NCBI RefSeq assembly: GCF_021869535.1 | Contig: NW_026262593.1 | Location: forward strand, 57,310,318 to 57,374,317 | Direction of reading: 5' to 3' | DNA length: 64,000 nt | Source: Mytilus californianus | Lineage: Eukaryota > Mollusca > Bivalvia > Mytilida > Mytilidae | In this document: piece after piece, positions 63,166-64,000 of the stretch | Numbering within the stretch: position 1 is the stretch's first letter | How the letters are laid out: each line of letters begins with the position of its first letter | Translations under genes and position numbers: made by a program | Notes under the pieces: model-generated | What the model was told of the DNA's origin: nothing | Database searches by the model: none | What the model saw: only the letters and a program-made list of their open reading frames with translations

Positions 63166-64000
63166 GTTTGTAGTTCTACTTATCATGTAGCTATTTAATA
63201 AAAATAAACACTGGCGTTACCATATGACCTGCCAAACCCATCCGACTTGATTCCTGAGGAGTTTTCTGATTAACATTATTTTGTATGAATCCTGCAAAAC
63301 TTTTAGTTGACACATATTGTTTTCCGAAATATTTCGCAACTGAGTCAAAGAAAATCCGCATATCTCATTCGTATTAGAGTTTACGGTATTTGTACTCCAT
63401 CAGAGTGATTACCATGGACAAGTAATGAAATTCTTAGACTCGGGGGAAAATCTGATTATGTTATAAAAAAAGAAAAATTTCAGTATGAAATGGAGATATT
63501 TGAAATTTCTTTAAAATATGGAGCTATAACTGTTGTTTCGTATGTCTTTGGCGTTCGTCACGTTTAACACGGGTTACATTATGTCTGAAATAATTAACAA
63601 TCCATACAACATAATGTAATGAATTTGTGATTTCGTATATTATAAGCATTACGACTATGCCGACTATCAAATTACGTTTTTTTTTTGTCTATGATTTGAT
63701 TGCTATATATATTGATAAATGAATTACAGACGATCGATATGGAAATTTAAGACAAGAGGCTCAAGTGACCCTGATGAGAAATGCAAGTCTGCTCATCAGG
63801 ACGTTAAGCCTTTCGTCTTGTTGAACACTTTTGCAATTAACACTTTCAACCTAGCTCTTTTAGTTTTGGAAATAACGGCAAAACGTTTTTGGCAAAACTT
63901 ATTTTAGTTTGATTTGATCAATTTAGCCATTGTATCATTTGACTTATGGTGTCTAAAATAAATCTATAGAAAAGAGACTTTTAATGCACAATTTTTTAAA
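63166..64000 (+). other. Intron 18 start
   Basis: AT-rich. A small hairpin (cctgatgag ... ctcatcagg, about 63769-63801) lies in what looks like a dispersed repeat. No further exon recognised. Confidence 0.4.

Overview
The window looks like AT-rich nuclear DNA from a bivalve mollusc, most likely a mussel (Mytilus or a close relative). The reasons are spliced genes with GT/AG introns, several dispersed repeats whose wording I recognise as common in mussel genomes, a tRNA-like SINE repeat, and an animal set of transposons (LINEs, BEL/Pao, Penelope-like, hAT, Academ-like). I see no rRNA gene, no functional tRNA gene, no CRISPR array and no prokaryotic operon. The taxon is inference.

One gene on the + strand spans almost the whole window: a TRPM-type cation channel that enters at base 1 and leaves past the right edge. 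I can trace 18 coding segments (the tail of one exon at 1-9, then 17 exons from 1615 to 63165). Every donor/acceptor phase matches and the joined frame stays open for about 662 codons. In order they encode the end of the ankyrin-like MHR region, the pre-S1 helix, S1-S2, S3-S4, S5 with the pore helix and filter, the outer pore with S6, the TRP-helix region and the start of a C-terminal coiled coil. The N-terminal MHR domains lie left of the window; the stop codon lies right of it. Two consecutive 30-nt exons are products of a local tandem duplication.

The rest is intron, and introns are where the mobile DNA sits. 2.8-4.8 kb: dispersed repeats. 5.9-8.1 kb: a tandem array of ~400-bp units, each with a tRNA-like module. 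9.2-17 kb: two Penelope-like remnants in opposite orientation, an hAT transposase end, and a possible small nested gene on the - strand. 20.4-21.4 kb: a degenerate ~115-bp repeat. 25-25.6 kb: a BEL/Pao integrase scrap. 26.9-29.4 kb: a heavily decayed LINE on +. 32.4-36.05 kb: a better preserved LINE on -, ending only tens of bases before the pore exon. 36.8-46 kb: an Academ-like DNA transposon and a nearly identical, internally deleted tandem copy, inside the 18.7-kb intron that splits the selectivity filter from S6. 58.3-58.8 kb: a MITE-like element with ~70-bp terminal inverted repeats.

Most worth following up: (1) the Academ-like protein, which shows the full order of XPG/FEN1 nuclease motifs and a Cys8 finger, and its recent tandem copy that carries the same frameshift; (2) a divergent TRPM that keeps the S2/S3 Ca2+-site residues and has a hybrid FGEL filter; (3) the tandem exon duplication in the TRPM C-terminus.
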